Source of the DNA: Planctomycetota bacterium
GTDB lineage: Bacteria; Planctomycetota; Planctomycetia; Pirellulales; Pirellulaceae
DNA length: 41,808 nt
Direction of reading: 5' to 3'
Assembly (NCBI GenBank): GCA_029259935.1
Contig: JAJDEH010000329.1
Span: 1 to 41,808 of the forward strand
A model generated the notes under the pieces. That model did no database searches and was not told the origin of the DNA. It saw only the letters and a program-made list of their open reading frames with translations. A program made the position numbers and the translations under genes. This document shows positions 16,324 to 26,683 of the stretch, one piece after another; the first letter of the stretch is position 1; every line of letters starts with the position of its first letter.

Positions 16324-16800
16324 TTATACAATCGAGCCCGATTGGGGATCGATGCTGATTCCGTCACACAGATCGGCCAGTTGTTCAAGCACGATCAACA
16401 GCGCGGCGGGATCGAGAAACTCGTCGTCCTCGCCTTCCCCCAACTGTTCGAAGTGATAAACGTCAAAGCGGGCATCGCACTCCAGCATTCGCCCCATCTT
16501 TCCCATTTCCTCGCTGGTGAGCGTCATGTTTTTCATCTCTTCGCCCAATTCGCGCACCTGCTCCGTAACTTCATCCCCTTCGATGTAGGTGATATCCATC
16601 GCCGCGAAGTCGTGTGGCGACAGCAACGTCACGGTCTCGAATTGGCCGTTTTCGTCCGTGCCAACCTTGGTGATTTCGTACCGGCCTCCGAGTTCTTTCA
16701 GGCACGCCTGGACGGCTTTCGCCGAAGGCCGCTTACTCTTATCGAACAGCACAAAGTAAGTTTCGCGCCAACGATATCCGTCGTTTTCAAAAAGTGACAT
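16324..16800 (-). CDS. Conserved-looking protein of unknown function
   Basis: This 158-residue acidic protein begins MSLFENDGYRWRETYFVLFD. It has no signal peptide, membrane segment or recognisable catalytic motif. RYEITKVGTDENGQFETVTL looks like a beta hairpin, and the C-terminus (DPAALLIVLEQLADLCDGIS) is helical. AGAGG six bases upstream of the ATG at 16800 supports this start over an in-frame TTG at 16806. It lies 43 bases upstream of efpL on the same strand, so co-transcription is likely. I do not recognise the family. Confidence 0.7.
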   Translation of the reverse strand: MSLFENDGYRWRETYFVLFDKSKRPSAKAVQACLKELGGRYEITKVGTDENGQFETVTLLSPHDFAAMDITYIEGDEVTEQVRELGEEMKNMTLTSEEMGKMGRMLECDARFDVYHFEQLGEGEDDEFLDPAALLIVLEQLADLCDGISIDPQSGSIV

Positions 16801-16849
16801 CGGCAACCTCTTTGGCTATTAAAAGTTCAGCTTGACTTCGGGTGGCTGA

Positions 16850-17086
16850 TCAGGGCTCCCAGCCTTCGCCCTTCTCAGGACCTTGGACCCAATTCTCCAA
16901 GGATTTCAGCATCTTATCGCGATCAATGGCGTGACAGAAGATGGACTCCTCCTGCTCGAGCCGAATCTCGTACAATCCCTCAGCCTGGCACTCTTCGCTT
17001 CCGCAAAAGTGCGGCACATCCGACACCCACACAACTCGATAAAGAGGTATGTGCTTATCGTCAACGACACAAAAGACTGAAGACAT
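16850..17086 (-). CDS. Small cysteine-containing protein of unknown function
   Basis: This 78-residue protein begins MSSVFCVVDDKHIPLYRVVWVSD when read in two short pieces, followed by HFCGSEECQAEGLYEIRLEQ. The C-x4-C group plus nearby histidine could bind metal. GAGGA stands about nine bases before the ATG. It is flanked by proC and the 158-residue gene on the same strand with small gaps, which supports a real gene. Function is unknown. Confidence 0.55.
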   Translation of the reverse strand: MSSVFCVVDDKHIPLYRVVWVSDVPHFCGSEECQAEGLYEIRLEQEESIFCHAIDRDKMLKSLENWVQGPEKGEGWEP

Positions 17087-17139
17087 GATGACTTTCCTCT
17101 ACTCCTTAAGATCTTAACGAGGCGGGGCCTCAAAACAAA

Positions 17140-17958
17140 TCACTCACCGGCGTCTCGTCCAAGTTCCACCGAGCGCAGGGTGGCTGCTTCCACGGCCGCG
17201 ATCAATGCCGCACGCACTCCATGATCTTCCATTTTCTGCAAACCGGCAATGGTTGTGCCGCCCGGACTGGCGACCCGGTCTCGCAGTACCGCCGGGTGCT
17301 CGCCGGTCGACTGAACCAATTCCGCCGCCCCCAGCACGGTTTGCGTTGCCAGAGCGGTGGCGATATCACGCGGCAGGCCCATTCGCACGCCGCCGTCGCT
17401 CAGCGACTGGATCATGGTAAAAACATAGGCTGGCCCGGATCCGGATAGGCCCGTCACGGCGTCCAGCAGCGGCTCGCGAACCTTGAATGCCACGCCAACC
17501 GCGGCCAGCAACTGGGCCACGAGTTCGCCGTCATCGGAGTTCGCGCCGGGCCCCAGTGCATATCCGGACGCTCCTTTTCCAATCAGACACGGAGTGTTGG
17601 GCATCACGCGAATAACGCGGTCCGTTCCGAGCTGCCTGGTGAGCGTGGCCAAGGAGACACCGGCGGCAATCGAGACAATCAGTTTGGAATCGTCGACCGG
17701 CGCAAGCTCCTCCGTGACCGAGGCCATCACCTGAGGCTTGACCGCCAGTAGAACAATGTCGGCCGCCGCGACGACGGCCCGATTGTCGGCGGCGATGACC
17801 GCTTGCGGCAAGGCTTGCGAAAATCGTTGTGTGGCGGAGGGTTCGGGATCGAAGACGAAAATCTGGCTGCCGGCGACCAAGTTCGCGTCAACAAACCCTT
17901 GTGCCAGGGCCGTCGCCATCTGGCCGCTTCCCACGAATCCAATTTTTTGCGATAGCAT
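17140..17958 (-). CDS. proC: Pyrroline-5-carboxylate reductase
   Basis: This 272-residue protein matches the family length of about 270. An N-terminal Rossmann motif GFVGSGQMATALAQG binds NAD(P)H. VMPNTPCLIGKGAS is a conserved stretch near residue 120, and LSGSGPAYVF plus ASPGGTTIAGL are the C-terminal substrate and dimer motifs. The enzyme reduces 1-pyrroline-5-carboxylate to proline, the last step of proline synthesis, in the cytoplasm. It is first in a minus-strand run that continues with two small unknown genes and efpL, with gaps below 55 bases. A link between proline supply and an EF-P paralogue that acts on proline stretches is attractive but only inferred. Confidence 0.95.
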   Translation of the reverse strand: MLSQKIGFVGSGQMATALAQGFVDANLVAGSQIFVFDPEPSATQRFSQALPQAVIAADNRAVVAAADIVLLAVKPQVMASVTEELAPVDDSKLIVSIAAGVSLATLTRQLGTDRVIRVMPNTPCLIGKGASGYALGPGANSDDGELVAQLLAAVGVAFKVREPLLDAVTGLSGSGPAYVFTMIQSLSDGGVRMGLPRDIATALATQTVLGAAELVQSTGEHPAVLRDRVASPGGTTIAGLQKMEDHGVRAALIAAVEAATLRSVELGRDAGE

Positions 17959-18180
17959 TGTGAACGGCGAAGTCCTTGGTGCGGAACAATTAATCGATCT
18001 GCCACAATGCTAAGCCAAAGGCACCGAGGCCACAACACGCGGCGGCCGCATTGAATAAATGCGACCGGCCTCTCGGATTGCCGCTAGCAGCGATTCGAGT
18101 TCATGGTTTCGCCGTTGATTCTCTCGCCGCATCAACCAAGGCAAGGAAACATGCTGCCCAGAAACGATCCGTCTCCTCAT
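17959..18180. other. Intergenic region between nirBD and proC
   Basis: These 222 bases lie 3' of the nitrate operon and 5' of proC and must hold the proC promoter. I see no hairpin with a T-tract or coding frame of interest. Confidence 0.4.
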
Positions 18181-21100
18181 TTAGGACCCGGCGCAGCTTG
18201 CACACGTTTCGGCTGATTGCGCGTCGATGGTGGAAACACGATGCAAATCGCTGGCCAGCAGCGCATCCAGTTGTTCGCGCGGCGGCAGTTCGAGGAACAC
18301 TTCGTCATCGGTAACCTTCACGGGAAAGACGTTCAACGAAAACTCTTCGCCCGACAGGCACTGACCTGTCTTCAGCGAGAACGGTTTCTTGTGCAGTGGG
18401 CAGGCTACCTTCGGCTCGGTGCCGGTGGTGCCAATGATGCCGCGCGAAAGAACGAAGGCGTTCTTGTGCGGACACATGTTTTGGCAGGCGTACCATTCGC
18501 CGCGACTGGCGAAGTTGTAGACCGCAATCTGTACCCCGCCATATTTGATAGCGGCGCCCCCGTCCTTGGGGAAATCTGAAACGCGCCCCACCGCCACCCA
18601 CTGCTTTTGCAATCGGCCGGCGTCCTTCGGTTTGCCGTTGCCGAGATGCCCGTTTCCGTTGGCCGCGTGACCATTTCCGTTTCCGTTCCCATTGCCGTTG
18701 GAAGAGAGATGAGCAGACACGCCGCCACGAAGGCTAAGCTGCACGAGCGGTACGCCGTCCTTGGGCCAATCGGCGGGACGGCGCTGGCCACGTTCGTCGA
18801 TAATCTCGATGTTGGCTTCGGTTTCATCCGTGTTGACGAACTGCCGATACAAGCGGCGTTTTTCGGGATCGTTGACGACCTCTTTCCATTCGCACTTGTA
18901 CGTGTCGACCAAGTGCTGCATGCGCCGCTCTAGCTCGTCGCAAATAGCGAGCTTGTCGTCGAGGATGACTTGTTTCAAATACTCGATACCGCCTTCCATC
19001 TTTTCCAGCCACGCGGCGGTCCGAGTCAGCTTGTCGGCCGTGAAGATGTAGTACATCAAGAAGCGGTCGATGTAACGAATGGCGGTTTCTTCATCGATGT
19101 CGACGGCCAACAAGTCGGCGTGCCTGGGCTTGGCCCCGCCATTGCCGCTGACATAAAGGTTGTAACCATTGTCGGTGGCGATCAGGCCGACGTCCTTGCA
19201 CTGGGCTTCGGCGCATTCCCGCACGCAGCCGCTGACAGCAAACTTGATCTTGTGCGGCGCGCGGATGCCCCGATAGCGTTCTTCCAGACGGATGGCAAAC
19301 CCGACACTGTCTTGCACGCCATAGCGGCACCAGGTGGAACCAACGCAGCTCTTCACCGTGCGGACCGCCTTGCCGTAAGCGTGTCCGCTTTCAAAGCCGG
19401 CGTCGATCAGTTCCTCCCAGATCTCCGGCAGTTGGTGCAGTTGCGCTCCGAACAGGTCAACCCGTTGTCCGCCCGTGATTTTGGTATACAGCCCGTACTT
19501 CTGGCCGACGCGACCCAGGGCGATCAGTTTTTCCGGAGTGATTTCACCGCCCGGCACGCGAGGAACGACACTATATAGGCCGCCTCGCTGCACATTCGCC
19601 AGGAAGCGATCGTTGGTGTCTTGCAGTGTTTGATGGGGCGCGTCGACGATCGGTTCATTCCACAGACTGGCCAGAATCGAGGAAACCGTCGGCTTGCAGA
19701 TTTCACAGCCGCCGCCCGCGCCGTGCGAAGCGATCAAAGTGTCGAAGGTCTTGATCTGGTGGATCTTCGTGATTTCAAACAGTTCTTGCCTCGAATAAGG
19801 AAAGTGTTCGCAGAGATCGTTTTTGAGAGTGACACCCGCTTGGGCCATTTCGGCTTTGAAGATATCCGTCACCAGTGGCAGACAGCCGCCGCAGCCCGTC
19901 CCCGCTTTGGTGCACAATTTGACATCGTCCAGCGACGTGAGGTTCTTGTCGGCGATCGCGGCGCGAATATCCCCTTTGCTGACATTGTTGCAAGAGCAGA
20001 CTTGGGCATGGTCGCCGATCGCATCGGCACCTAGTGCCGCGCCGCGCGAGCCGCCGACTCCCATCAACTCACCCGGCGAACAAGGCAGCGGGTCGCCGCT
20101 TTTTGCCAGCGACGACAGCGTGCCGTAGTCGGCGGCATCGCCAACCAAGATGCCGCCCACCAGCCGCCGACCCGCGCGGTCAAATTGCAGCATCTTATAG
20201 ACGCCCGCAAAAGGGTCCTCGAAAACCAGCGGCTGGCCATGGTCAAGCTTGGACTCGTAATCGCCGAAGCTCGCCACATCGACGCCGAGCAGCTTGAGCT
20301 TGGTCGATAAGTCACTTCCGGTGAAACCTCGCTGGTGGCCGCACAGATTGGCGGCGACGGTTTCGGCCATTTCGTAACCGGGGGCTACCAACCCATAGAC
20401 CATGCCGCCATGCAGTGCCACTTCGCCGACTGCGTAAATGTCCGCGTCGGATGTTTGCAGGTGGTCGTTGACGGCGACGCCTCCCCGCTCGCCGACATCC
20501 AGTCCGCAATCGCGGGCCAGTTCATCGCGGGGGCGGATGCCGGCCGAGACGATGATCATGTCGACCTCCAGCGTGTCGCCGTCGTTGAAGATCATTCCGT
20601 TGACACAACCGTCGCCGGTAACTTCTTTGGTGCTCTTGTTCAGATGCACGCGAACGCCCAGCTCTTCGATCTTCTTGACCAGGATCCGCGAGCCGGCATC
20701 GTCGACTTGGCGCGGCATCAGTCGCGGAGCAAACTCGACGACGTGCGTTTCCAGTCCCAGATCGTAGGCCGCTTTGGCCGCTTCCAAACCGAGCAACCCG
20801 CCGCCGATTACCGCGCAGCGCTTGACCGACTGGCCATAGTCGATGATTTTCTCCAGGTCGGTAATCGTGCGGTACAGAAACACGCCCCGTTTTTGGATTC
20901 CTTCAACGGGAGGCACGAACGGGTACGACCCGGTGGCGAGCACGACGACGTCGTAGTCAAGGGACGCGCCTTTCTCGGATGTGACGACGCGTTTTTTTCG
21001 GTCGATTTTATTCGCCCGGTCGCCGATGTGAATCTGAATGCCGTTCTCGGCGTACCAATCGAGCCGGGCGATCATCAGTTGTTCGGCGTCGCGATGAGCA

Positions 21101-21267
21101 AAGAACGAAGTGAGGCCGACGCGATCGTAAGCCGCCCGCGGCTCTTCGCAGAAAGTGGCAATATTGTACTGCTTGGCCTGGTCGCACTCGACAAGAGCTT
21201 CGGTAAAGCGATGCCCCACCATGCCGTTGCCGATGACGATAAGGTTCTTCTTTGCCGAATCAGTCAT
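18181..21267 (-). CDS. nirBD: Fused assimilatory nitrite reductase, NirB-NirD
   Basis: This 1028-residue protein reduces nitrite to ammonium with NAD(P)H. The FAD/NAD module is at 1-400 (IVIGNGMVGHRF; CAVIGGGLLGLEAA; DADIYAVGEVALH). BFD-like [2Fe-2S] domains follow, with CSCNN near 424 and CTKAGTGCGGC near 455, and a second BFD-like stretch ends GGGCEICKP. The sirohaem/[4Fe-4S] half shows CVGSTWCRYG near 642 and CVRECAEAQC near 683. A Gly/Asn linker (about 850-880) joins a NirD-type Rieske domain with CPHKN near 930 and CPLHKK near 955. In many bacteria NirB and NirD are separate. The C-terminus ends CASCAGS, an extra CxxC. GAGGAAC eight bases upstream supports the start. It is the last gene of the nitrate operon, 12 bases after the nitrate reductase. 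Confidence 0.95.
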   Translation of the reverse strand: MTDSAKKNLIVIGNGMVGHRFTEALVECDQAKQYNIATFCEEPRAAYDRVGLTSFFAHRDAEQLMIARLDWYAENGIQIHIGDRANKIDRKKRVVTSEKGASLDYDVVVLATGSYPFVPPVEGIQKRGVFLYRTITDLEKIIDYGQSVKRCAVIGGGLLGLEAAKAAYDLGLETHVVEFAPRLMPRQVDDAGSRILVKKIEELGVRVHLNKSTKEVTGDGCVNGMIFNDGDTLEVDMIIVSAGIRPRDELARDCGLDVGERGGVAVNDHLQTSDADIYAVGEVALHGGMVYGLVAPGYEMAETVAANLCGHQRGFTGSDLSTKLKLLGVDVASFGDYESKLDHGQPLVFEDPFAGVYKMLQFDRAGRRLVGGILVGDAADYGTLSSLAKSGDPLPCSPGELMGVGGSRGAALGADAIGDHAQVCSCNNVSKGDIRAAIADKNLTSLDDVKLCTKAGTGCGGCLPLVTDIFKAEMAQAGVTLKNDLCEHFPYSRQELFEITKIHQIKTFDTLIASHGAGGGCEICKPTVSSILASLWNEPIVDAPHQTLQDTNDRFLANVQRGGLYSVVPRVPGGEITPEKLIALGRVGQKYGLYTKITGGQRVDLFGAQLHQLPEIWEELIDAGFESGHAYGKAVRTVKSCVGSTWCRYGVQDSVGFAIRLEERYRGIRAPHKIKFAVSGCVRECAEAQCKDVGLIATDNGYNLYVSGNGGAKPRHADLLAVDIDEETAIRYIDRFLMYYIFTADKLTRTAAWLEKMEGGIEYLKQVILDDKLAICDELERRMQHLVDTYKCEWKEVVNDPEKRRLYRQFVNTDETEANIEIIDERGQRRPADWPKDGVPLVQLSLRGGVSAHLSSNGNGNGNGNGHAANGNGHLGNGKPKDAGRLQKQWVAVGRVSDFPKDGGAAIKYGGVQIAVYNFASRGEWYACQNMCPHKNAFVLSRGIIGTTGTEPKVACPLHKKPFSLKTGQCLSGEEFSLNVFPVKVTDDEVFLELPPREQLDALLASDLHRVSTIDAQSAETCASCAGS

Positions 21268-21279
21268 TTGTTCTGTTCC

Positions 21280-23541
21280 TCAAACGTCGTCCCAACACTC
21301 GACGCGGCGCACGCGCACGGCGCAGTCTTTGTACGAAGGCTGTTTCGAGTAGGAGTCGAAGTGGGCGTGGGTGAGTTTATTGGTGGCGTCGTAGTGCATG
21401 GGAATGAAGACTTGTCCCGGCTGAACGGTCGGCGTCACGAACGCCTTGGCCCGCAGTCGGCCGCGTTGCGATTCGACGATCACGTCTTGGCTGGAGCGAA
21501 TCCCCTCGCGGCGAGCATCCTCGGGATTAAGCTCGACGTACACGTGCCGCGGTCCTAACGTGCGCAGAACGGCCGACTTGGCGGTCCGCGTTTGGGTATG
21601 CCACTGCGCCGCCGTGCCCCGTCCCGTCAGCAACAGGTAGGGATAGCGATCGCTGGGCGGCTCGGGCATATCGCGTGGCATCTCGAACAGAAAACGCGCC
21701 CGTCCGTCCGTGTGGAAGAACTTGCCATCCTCAAACAGCCGGCGCTGGTTTTCGACCGGGGATTCCGATTCTGCCTGATGACCCGTCTCAGGGTACGGCC
21801 ATTGAATTCCGCCGCGCTCGTCCAGCATTTGATAGTCGTCGATGCCGCTAATGTCGCACGGCTGGCCTTGCGAAAGTTGTTTCAATTTCTGGAAAACGGT
21901 TTCCGGATCGCTCCAGCCGGCGAACATGTCGCCGACGCCCCACTGATGTGCCAGCAATCGAAAGATCGAAAAGTCGGCCAGCGCGTGGCCGGGTGCGCGG
22001 GCCACTTTCTTAATCAGGCTGATACGGCGTTCAGAGTTGATGAACGTGCCGTCTTTTTCGCCCCAACCGGCCGCAGGTAGAAATAGGTCCGCGCGGCGGG
22101 CCGTCTCGGTCGTGGAGTACATGTCTTGAACAACCAGAAACTCCAAGCGATCAAGAATGTCGTGGCAAGTGTTTTGGTTGATCCAAGAGTGGGCCGTGTT
22201 GGTGCCGATGATCCACAGGCCTTTGATTCTGTCGCGCAGGATGCCTTCGACGATTTCGTTATAAGACCAGCTTGGACGATCGGGGATTCGGGCCTGGTCA
22301 ATTCCCAAGATGTCGGCGACCGTCCGGCGATGATCGGGATTGGTGAAATCGCGACCGCCCAGCAAGTTGGTCGTATTGCTGAACAACCGTGACCCCATCG
22401 CGTTGCACTGGCCGGTGATGGAATTAGCACCCGTGCCGGGCCGTCCCAGGTTGCCGGTCATCAAGGCGAGATTAATGATCGCCTGAGCCGTGCGCACTCC
22501 TTCATAACTTTGGTTGACGCCCATCGTCCACCAGAACGAAACGCGTTGGCCCTCGTGGATGGTATTGGCGATTCGGTGCAGTTGATCAATGCTGACTCCG
22601 CTGTCGGCGGCCACATATTTTGGTGAAAACTGAGCCACATGCTCGCGAAATTCGTCGAAGCCCTGGGTGTGCGCGGCGATGTACTGCCGATCGATGCAGT
22701 CTTCTTGGATCAGAATGTGAGCCAGACCATAAAGAAGCGCAAGATCGCTCTTCGGTCGCAGTGCCACATGCTGCGTGGCGGCCATGGCGGTTTCGGTGCG
22801 CCGAGGATCGACCACAATGATCTCTGGCCGATGCCGATTGTTCAACACGCGCTGCCACATGATCGGGTGCGCCACGCACAGGTTCGACCCAATCAATACG
22901 ATCACATCGGATTCTTCAAAATCCTGATAGGTATAAGGCGGAGCGTCGAAGCCGAACGCTTGTTTGTAGGCGACCACCGACGTCGCCATGCACTGCCGCG
23001 TATTGCCGTCGCCGTGAACCATTCCCATGCCGAATTTCGCCACCGCGCCCAATAGCGCCATTTCTTCCGTCGCGATCTGTCCGGTACTGAGAAAAGCCAC
23101 CGACTCGTTTCCGTAACGTTCTTGAATCTCCTGAAATCGGGTGCAAAACGAATCCGCCGCGGTTTGCCAGTCCACCGGTTTCAACTTACCTCGCCCGGCC
23201 CGCAACAGCGGCGTGGTGCCGCGATCGGGCGCGTCGAGCACGGAAAGAGCCTCCCATCCTTTGGGACAAGCCATGCCGAGATTAACCGGGTAGTCAACCG
23301 ACGGCGTCAGGCCGATCGCCTGATCGTCTTTAAGATGCACGTTCAAACTGCAACCGGTCGAACAATAGCCGCACACCATCTGTGTCGTGGAATCCGGCTT
23401 TCGCCCGGCGGGAACTTGGCCCAACCCGAACTTGCCGGGCTGAAGCATCAGCTCGCGCGTGAGCGGTCCGTCGGTCGTTCTCCACATCGTATCCGTGGCT
23501 TCGCACGGTGGACTTGATCGCAGGGCGTTCTCGATACTCAT
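21280..23541 (-). CDS. nasA: Assimilatory nitrate reductase, molybdopterin catalytic subunit
   Basis: This 753-residue protein is in the Nas/NarB/FdhF group. A [4Fe-4S] motif VCGYCSTGC (Cys57, 60, 64) is completed by ACPKG (Cys92). Molybdopterin-guanine-dinucleotide binding segments follow, including [31 protein letters not shown] and, at the C-terminus, [16 protein letters not shown]. It reduces nitrate to nitrite. The N-terminus of about 56 residues has no RR-x-FLK Tat motif, so a cytoplasmic site is likely. Its start overlaps the stop of the iron-sulfur/anchor gene by four bases (ATGA), and nirBD follows 12 bases after its stop. There is no C-terminal BFD or FAD domain, so electrons must come from a partner, most simply the upstream subunit. 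Confidence 0.92.
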   Translation of the reverse strand: MSIENALRSSPPCEATDTMWRTTDGPLTRELMLQPGKFGLGQVPAGRKPDSTTQMVCGYCSTGCSLNVHLKDDQAIGLTPSVDYPVNLGMACPKGWEALSVLDAPDRGTTPLLRAGRGKLKPVDWQTAADSFCTRFQEIQERYGNESVAFLSTGQIATEEMALLGAVAKFGMGMVHGDGNTRQCMATSVVAYKQAFGFDAPPYTYQDFEESDVIVLIGSNLCVAHPIMWQRVLNNRHRPEIIVVDPRRTETAMAATQHVALRPKSDLALLYGLAHILIQEDCIDRQYIAAHTQGFDEFREHVAQFSPKYVAADSGVSIDQLHRIANTIHEGQRVSFWWTMGVNQSYEGVRTAQAIINLALMTGNLGRPGTGANSITGQCNAMGSRLFSNTTNLLGGRDFTNPDHRRTVADILGIDQARIPDRPSWSYNEIVEGILRDRIKGLWIIGTNTAHSWINQNTCHDILDRLEFLVVQDMYSTTETARRADLFLPAAGWGEKDGTFINSERRISLIKKVARAPGHALADFSIFRLLAHQWGVGDMFAGWSDPETVFQKLKQLSQGQPCDISGIDDYQMLDERGGIQWPYPETGHQAESESPVENQRRLFEDGKFFHTDGRARFLFEMPRDMPEPPSDRYPYLLLTGRGTAAQWHTQTRTAKSAVLRTLGPRHVYVELNPEDARREGIRSSQDVIVESQRGRLRAKAFVTPTVQPGQVFIPMHYDATNKLTHAHFDSYSKQPSYKDCAVRVRRVECWDDV

Positions 23542-25235
23542 GCGGCCAAGGCTCCCGGCATTTTGGGCGCCACGGACGCGGCAAAGAACAAATACCTTTC
23601 GTGCAACTCGCCGACTGTCAGCAGCAGCAACATCAGCAGCGTCATCAGGCCGACAAACAGCGGATGGTAGGCAACCGAGACAACTCCTTCGGCGGTCAAA
23701 ATCAGTGGCAGGAGAATGCCGCCCACAACGCCGAAGAAGAAACGCCTCAAGGCGACCATGCCTAGCTCCCCCGTGACCAACAGCGCGCTACGTTTCAGGG
23801 GTGTATGTTGCCGGCTCCGCAGGTAGACCAGCGCGCTCAGCTCCAACAGCAGTTTGACGGCGACCAACGCCATCAATATTTGGCACAACGTCCGCCCGTA
23901 ATGATTCATGACGAATTCCACGGACAATTTGCCTGTCGCGCCGGTGCCCGCCAACAAGATCAACAAGGCGGTTGGAATGCCGAGTATCAGAGCGGTCAAC
24001 AGGAACTTGGCACCGGTCGAAGGCAGCCTCCAGCATGGCCGACGAGTGTCGACATAAATCATGATCGAACAACCAACGGCCATCACGCCGGTCGCGGTTG
24101 CGCCAATTCCCGGGACGGCCTGCCAGCTTCCAGAGATCGGTGTTCCGAAGTAGTCGATGAAGGCACAACCGACGTAGGCCGTGGATGCCGACGCGAATAG
24201 GCCAAAGGCCAGGATTTCTCGACTGAGCCACGACGACCGCAGACCGAGCAAGGACCGAAACGCATATTGCGGGCGGCCCAAATGAAAGACCGACGACGCC
24301 ACGCCCAGCAGCCCCAAGACAAACGCGGCGCACAAATGCCATGGACGGACCGATGCGGCGAGGCTTTCTTGAAACCATGAGAAGTACGAGTACAGCAGTT
24401 GCTCGACCAGGAACGCGCCCACCGACATTTGCGTAAGCACCAGCATGAACACCAGCGGCAAATGGCCGTGCGCCCGTTGGACCGCGAAGTAGTCGGCTGG
24501 CAGCGCGTTGCGCGGCAGTGGCCGGCTCGATTTGTAGACCGTGGTCGGAACGGTATAACTGGGCTCCGGCGCGGCGGGAAGAAACGGACCCGTCTCGCAC
24601 TCGTCAAGCACGGTGGCCTTGTCTACCAGGCGAATACGAATGGCCTGATTGGGGCAGCCTTGCACACAGGCGGGCGCTTCGCCCACCGCCAGCCGCTGAT
24701 CGCACATATCGCATTTGCGGACGATGCCTTTCGACTTGTTGTAGACAGGCACGTCGTAGGGGCACTTGAGAATGCAGTAGTGGCATCCGATGCACTGATC
24801 ATCCAAATGCCGCACGATTCCCGTGACGGGATCTTTTTCATACGCCCGCACGGGACAACCATCCAGACAAGCCGGTTCGACACAATGATGGCAGGCCGTC
24901 GTAACGTGCTGCACGATCGGCAACTCGCTGGTGCCACCCGTCAATTGGCCCACGCCGCGCCAAACCTCGCTCTCGTCCAGTCCGTTAAGCGAGTGGCAGG
25001 CTGTGACGCAGGACTTGCATCCCGAACACGAATCGAGGTCGACCTCGAACGCGTACTGCTGGCCCGCACGTGGTAGTGAAAGTGGAATCAGGTCGCGATA
25101 GTATTTCGCCCCGGCGGGCTTGCCATTGCTTTTGTACGTTTGCGCAAACCGATCGACCGCGGCGAGCGATTGTTGCTCGTCCAGCAGCGTCCGCAAAAAT
25201 ATTTCCGCCGGGGCGTCCGGGCTGGTTTGAGTCAT
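23538..25235 (-). CDS. Fused four-cluster ferredoxin and DmsC-type membrane anchor
   Basis: This 565-residue protein has two parts. The first half is a DmsB/NrfC-like ferredoxin with four cysteine groups: [12 protein letters not shown] (70-81), [26 protein letters not shown], and CDMC followed by CVQGCP, enough for four [4Fe-4S] clusters. From about residue 255 it is a DmsC-like integral membrane domain with roughly eight hydrophobic helices ([19 protein letters not shown] onward; SVFHLGRP is a typical DmsC loop). DmsC proteins oxidise menaquinol. In DMSO reductase these are two separate subunits. The gene lies between the transporter (14-base gap) and the nitrate reductase (4-base overlap), so it is probably the electron donor from the quinone pool to NasA. 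That role is inferred. Confidence 0.88.
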   Translation of the reverse strand: MTQTSPDAPAEIFLRTLLDEQQSLAAVDRFAQTYKSNGKPAGAKYYRDLIPLSLPRAGQQYAFEVDLDSCSGCKSCVTACHSLNGLDESEVWRGVGQLTGGTSELPIVQHVTTACHHCVEPACLDGCPVRAYEKDPVTGIVRHLDDQCIGCHYCILKCPYDVPVYNKSKGIVRKCDMCDQRLAVGEAPACVQGCPNQAIRIRLVDKATVLDECETGPFLPAAPEPSYTVPTTVYKSSRPLPRNALPADYFAVQRAHGHLPLVFMLVLTQMSVGAFLVEQLLYSYFSWFQESLAASVRPWHLCAAFVLGLLGVASSVFHLGRPQYAFRSLLGLRSSWLSREILAFGLFASASTAYVGCAFIDYFGTPISGSWQAVPGIGATATGVMAVGCSIMIYVDTRRPCWRLPSTGAKFLLTALILGIPTALLILLAGTGATGKLSVEFVMNHYGRTLCQILMALVAVKLLLELSALVYLRSRQHTPLKRSALLVTGELGMVALRRFFFGVVGGILLPLILTAEGVVSVAYHPLFVGLMTLLMLLLLTVGELHERYLFFAASVAPKMPGALAA

Positions 25236-25249
25236 GATGGCGATATCGC

Positions 25250-26629
25250 TTAGGCGGGCTGCGGTTCGGGAGTTGCATCGCGGCGTTTTTCAGCCATGGC
25301 CAAGGCATGCTCTTTGCGGGCCACCGATTCGGCTTCCGGCGAAAACGTCACCGCGAAGGCGCTGAACGAGCAGAGTGTGACCAGGCCGCCCAGGATCAAC
25401 AGCGAGGTCGACCAGGGCAAAGGGCTCTTGAAGAGGAACCCGGCCGCGACGGCTCCTACATTTCCGCCGGCACCGACGATCCCCGCCACGGCCCCGAGAG
25501 CCTTCTTGTTCACGAACGGCACGACTGAAAACGTCGCGCCTTCGGACATCTGCACGAACAGACTGAACAGAATCAGCGACGGAATCGCCAGCAGCAGAAT
25601 GCCCATTTGCGAGAACAGCATCAACGCCAGCCCCTCACAGAACAACGCCATAAACAGGAACATCACGCGGCCCTTGAGCCCCCAGCGCAACCCAAACGCG
25701 TCGCCGAACGCTCCGCCGAGTGTGCGGGCAAAGATATTCATCAGACCGAATAGGCCGGCGGCCAGTCCAGCGGTTCTCAAGGCCGTGGCGGCGTTCATTT
25801 CCTGGAAGAACTCGTAATGATCCATAAAGTAAAGCGCCAGCACATTGTTGATGGTAAGTTCGATTCCGAAACAGGCGGCGTAAATCACGAACAGCGCCCA
25901 CACGCGATGGTCTTTCGTGGCGGCGGCGAACGCGCCGCTTGATTCTTTCCTATCCGGCATTTTTCCGGCGGCGCGCAGCTCTTTGAAGTTGCCGTCGGGA
26001 GCATCCTGAGTGAAGGCGTAGTAGGCGATGCCCGTCACAAAACAGACCAGGCCGGCCGCCAACATCGAAAGCCGCCAGCCCCACGCATCGCTGAAGCCAA
26101 GCCCCACGACGAGCGAAGTGAAGACGAACGGCATGACTAGCTGCGTCACGCCGCCGCCGAGATTTCCCCAACCGGCGCTAGTGGCGTTCGCCGTGCCCAC
26201 GACGTTCGGCGCGAACATCACCGACGTGTGGTATTGCGTGATTACGAACGAGGCCCCAATCATGCCGATCAGCAATCGAAAGAAAATGAAAGTCCAGGGA
26301 TCTTGCGCTAGGCCAATCAGCATCACGGGCAGCGATCCAAGAATCAGCAGCCAGGTGTAAGCAAGTCGCGGCCCGATGCGATCGCAAAGCCAACCGATAA
26401 ACAGCCGCGCGAAAACCGTCATCGCTACTGAAGCGATAATGCTCCAGCCGATTTGCGATTTCGTCAGTCCCAACTCGTCGCGAACCACGACCATCAGCGG
26501 GGCAATGCCAAACCAAGCGAAAAAACACAGAAAGAAGGCGAACCACGTCATGTGAAAGGCCCGAATTTGTGGCATGCCTAGTTTGAAAAAGTTGCTCCAC
26601 AGCGCGGTGGCCTTGTATTGAATCTCCAT
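25250..26629 (-). CDS. Nitrate/nitrite transporter of the NNP/MFS family
   Basis: This 459-residue protein has about 12 hydrophobic segments. The nitrate-signature regions are visible: GWGNLGGGVTQLVMP in the first half and GAGGNVGAVAAG in the second, matching the NarK/NrtB-type G-x-G-N-x-G pattern. AFFLCFFAWFGIAPLM is typical of the first helix of this family. It brings nitrate in and may exchange nitrite out across the cytoplasmic membrane. It is the first gene of the operon; GAGGAAAT lies eight bases upstream of the ATG. Downstream genes follow with gaps of 14 bases or less or an overlap, so one transcript probably serves all four. Confidence 0.93.
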   Translation of the reverse strand: MEIQYKATALWSNFFKLGMPQIRAFHMTWFAFFLCFFAWFGIAPLMVVVRDELGLTKSQIGWSIIASVAMTVFARLFIGWLCDRIGPRLAYTWLLILGSLPVMLIGLAQDPWTFIFFRLLIGMIGASFVITQYHTSVMFAPNVVGTANATSAGWGNLGGGVTQLVMPFVFTSLVVGLGFSDAWGWRLSMLAAGLVCFVTGIAYYAFTQDAPDGNFKELRAAGKMPDRKESSGAFAAATKDHRVWALFVIYAACFGIELTINNVLALYFMDHYEFFQEMNAATALRTAGLAAGLFGLMNIFARTLGGAFGDAFGLRWGLKGRVMFLFMALFCEGLALMLFSQMGILLLAIPSLILFSLFVQMSEGATFSVVPFVNKKALGAVAGIVGAGGNVGAVAAGFLFKSPLPWSTSLLILGGLVTLCSFSAFAVTFSPEAESVARKEHALAMAEKRRDATPEPQPA

Positions 26630-26666
26630 CAGTCATTTCCTCGGCAGGTTTTTCTTTAGTGGTTGC

Positions 26667-26680
26667 GCATTTCTAGCGCC
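26667..26680 (-). promoter_or_regulatory. Possible sigma-54-type promoter of the nitrate operon
   Basis: On the minus strand GG (26680-26679) and GC (26668-26667) are separated by 10 bases, within CGGCGCTAGAAATGCGCA. This keeps the GG-N10-GC rule and the GGC / TGC cores of the -24/-12 consensus but misses the second half of TTGCA. The expected start would be near 26655, about 26 bases before the transporter ATG. Confidence 0.3.
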
Positions 26681-26683
26681 GAC

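Noticed and set aside
20335..21558. Long plus-strand open frame opposite nirBD and nasA
   Set aside because: It spans the junction of two well-supported genes on the other strand and has no recognisable product.
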